From Pseudomonas poae (GTDB taxonomy: Bacteria > Pseudomonadota > Gammaproteobacteria > Pseudomonadales > Pseudomonadaceae), in assembly GCF_001439785.1 (NCBI RefSeq), contig NZ_JYLI01000008.1, positions 124,001-188,000 on the forward strand: a DNA stretch of 64,000 nt, given 5' to 3'. Positions 62,810 to 64,000 of the stretch are shown piece after piece. Both the position numbers and the translations under genes were made by a program. The notes under the pieces were generated by a model. That model did not search any database. It was not told the DNA's origin and worked only from the letters and a program-made list of their open reading frames with translations. Position 1 is the first letter of the stretch, and every line of letters begins with the position of its first letter.

Positions 62810-63231
62810 TTCTTGGCTGCCGTCTCAAGTCCGACCAGGCCTACCTTGAGGTAGCCGGCCGCCCGCAGGGCATCCATCACGCTCATCAGGTCGCCGTAGT
62901 CCACGCCTTTGTCGGCCTGGAAGAAGATCGTCGTGTCTTTCTTGCCCTGGGTCTTGGCGTCGAGCACAGGTCCCAGGGACTCGGGTTTGACCTCTTCTTC
63001 GCCCAGGAACAGACGCTGGTCGGCCTTGACGCTGAGGAAAATCGGCTTCTCCGGACGCGGTGCCGGCTTGGCGCTGGACGCGGGCAGGTCAACCTTGATG
63101 TCGACGGTGGCCAAAGGCGCCGCGACCATGAAGATGATCAGCAGCACCAGCATCACGTCGATAAACGGCGTGACGTTGATTTCGTGGTTCTCGACGAGCT
63201 CGTCGTCGCCTTGATTCAAATGCAGGCCCAT
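62806..63231 (-). CDS. exbD: ExbD
   Basis: This 141-residue protein has one N-terminal membrane helix (about residues 22-44) preceded by the EINVTPFIDVMLVLL motif with the essential Asp (about residue 25). A periplasmic domain with DKGVDYGDLMSVMDALRAAG follows. ExbD works with ExbB as the proton channel powering TonB. It overlaps tonB by 4 bases and lies 6 bases after exbB. Confidence 0.96.
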   Translation of the reverse strand: MGLHLNQGDDELVENHEINVTPFIDVMLVLLIIFMVAAPLATVDIKVDLPASSAKPAPRPEKPIFLSVKADQRLFLGEEEVKPESLGPVLDAKTQGKKDTTIFFQADKGVDYGDLMSVMDALRAAGYLKVGLVGLETAAKK

Positions 63232-63237
63232 GGCCGA

Positions 63238-64000
63238 TTACCCCACTTTCACCATGTGCGGTTGCGAGCTGCGCTCGGGAGGCAGGTGATCGAGGTCGCG
63301 GCTGACCAGCAGCAGCACTTCTGCCGACGCGTCCGACACCTGGGCCTTGTAGCCGGCGATCGAGCGGGCGAAGACGTTGTAGATCACCACCGCAGGGATG
63401 GCCGCCACCAGGCCCAGGGCCGTGGCCAGAAGGGCTTCGGCGATGCCAGGGGCAACGACGGCGAGGTTGGTGGTCTGGGTTTTGGCGATACCGATGAAGC
63501 TGTTCATGATGCCCCATACAGTGCCGAACAGGCCGACGAAGGGCGCGGTGGAGCCGATGGTCGCCAGCACGCCGGTGCCGCTGCTCATGTTGCGGCCGCA
63601 GGCGGCAACCAGTCGCTCCAGGCGGAAGGCTACGCGTTCCTTGATGCCTTCCTTTTCGCGGGCGTTGGTTGACAGACGCATTTCTTCGAGCGCGTCGTGC
63701 ACCAGAGTGTTGGCCAGGGTGCCTTTTTTGGTCGCCGTTTCGCTGGCTTCCTTGAGGGTGGTGGCTTTTTTCAGGTGGACGATTTCAGCGCGCAAACGAC
63801 GCTTGGCGCCCAGCAGCTCGAAGCCTTTGGCGATCCAGATAGTCCAGGTAATGATCGAGGCGATGGCCAGGCCGATCATCACGGCTTTCACCACCACGTC
63901 GGCGTTCTGGTACATGCCCCATGGGGACAGGTCGTGGGCCATGCCCAGGGTGTTGTTTTCTTCAAGTACGACGCCGGTGTCGTCGGCGGGGGCCGGCGCA
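63238..64000 (-). CDS. exbB: ExbB, N-terminus beyond window edge
   Basis: The frame runs off the right edge, so the true start is not visible. The 254 codons seen contain the three MotA/TolQ/ExbB helices: VVVKAVMIGLAIASIITWTIWI, then the large cytoplasmic loop. The GTVWGIMNSFIGIAKTQT and LLATALGLVAAIPAVVIYN segments follow. An ATG at 63942 could start a short ExbB. However, the frame upstream (APAPADDTGVVLEENN) reads like the periplasmic extension of the long pseudomonad ExbB, which carries a signal peptide. It energises TonB together with ExbD. Confidence 0.92.
   Translation of the reverse strand, partial: APAPADDTGVVLEENNTLGMAHDLSPWGMYQNADVVVKAVMIGLAIASIITWTIWIAKGFELLGAKRRLRAEIVHLKKATTLKEASETATKKGTLANTLVHDALEEMRLSTNAREKEGIKERVAFRLERLVAACGRNMSSGTGVLATIGSTAPFVGLFGTVWGIMNSFIGIAKTQTTNLAVVAPGIAEALLATALGLVAAIPAVVIYNVFARSIAGYKAQVSDASAEVLLLVSRDLDHLPPERSSQPHMVKVG

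Overview
The window is a chromosomal segment of a GC-rich gammaproteobacterium. Gene content, gene order and repeats point to the Pseudomonas fluorescens group. The evidence is the pstS/pstCAB-phoU, phoBR, ubiCA, rubredoxin, HU, recG and oxyR series with typical Pseudomonas proteins, plus many REP-type palindromes built on GTGGGAGC-GGCTTGCC-GCGAT. Species assignment is inference; no rRNA or tRNA gene was seen.

Left part (1-21 kb), core genome. It opens with the 3' end of purK, a small GlsB-type membrane protein, a DUF3299 secreted protein, a hexose-6-phosphate mutarotase, a YciA-like thioesterase and an MHS-family transporter. The phosphate regulon follows: pstS behind its own Pho box, then pstC-pstA-pstB-phoU behind a second Pho box, with phoB-phoR on the opposite strand further on. 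Between phoU and phoR lie an orphan response regulator, an orphan HigA-like antitoxin flanked by what look like gene scraps, and a CNNM/CorC-type transporter. phoB diverges from a small secreted PF03640 protein; the gap holds two face-to-face Pho boxes. Then come ubiA/ubiC (ubiquinone), rubredoxin and its reductase, and an HU gene.

Middle part (21-57 kb), a complete type VI secretion (T6SS) locus of the HSI-I type. Two divergent operons leave a roughly 0.4 kb control region at 39.45-39.84 kb. The leftward operon carries tssA-B-C, hcp, a Tae4 amidase effector with a candidate lipoprotein immunity gene, tssE-F-G, clpV (tssH), vgrG, an Eag chaperone, and an Rhs effector with a C-terminal AHH nuclease and an Imm11-like partner. 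The rightward operon carries the FHA protein tagH, tssJ-K-L-M, and the threonine-phosphorylation switch tagF, pppA, ppkA, tagT-S-R-Q. TagQRST would sense envelope signals and drive PpkA. PpkA would phosphorylate the FHA protein to trigger firing, PppA would reverse this, and TagF would repress independently. The two effectors are a cell-wall amidase and a DNase-like toxin.

Right part (57-64 kb), core genome again: a small SCP2-like protein, an HDOD protein, recG, oxyR, tonB, exbD and a truncated exbB. From memory, P. aeruginosa PAO1 has the HU gene close to the genes equivalent to this right flank, so the T6SS locus looks inserted between core genes here.

Points worth a second look: the overlapping convergent Pho promoters at phoB, a possibly leaderless pstC mRNA, a nested inverted repeat with a terminator in the tagH leader, a terminator directly after hcp, the Tae4 immunity candidate that does not look like Tai4, the low-GC Rhs toxin tail with its immunity gene, and the orphan antitoxin with a toxin scrap.
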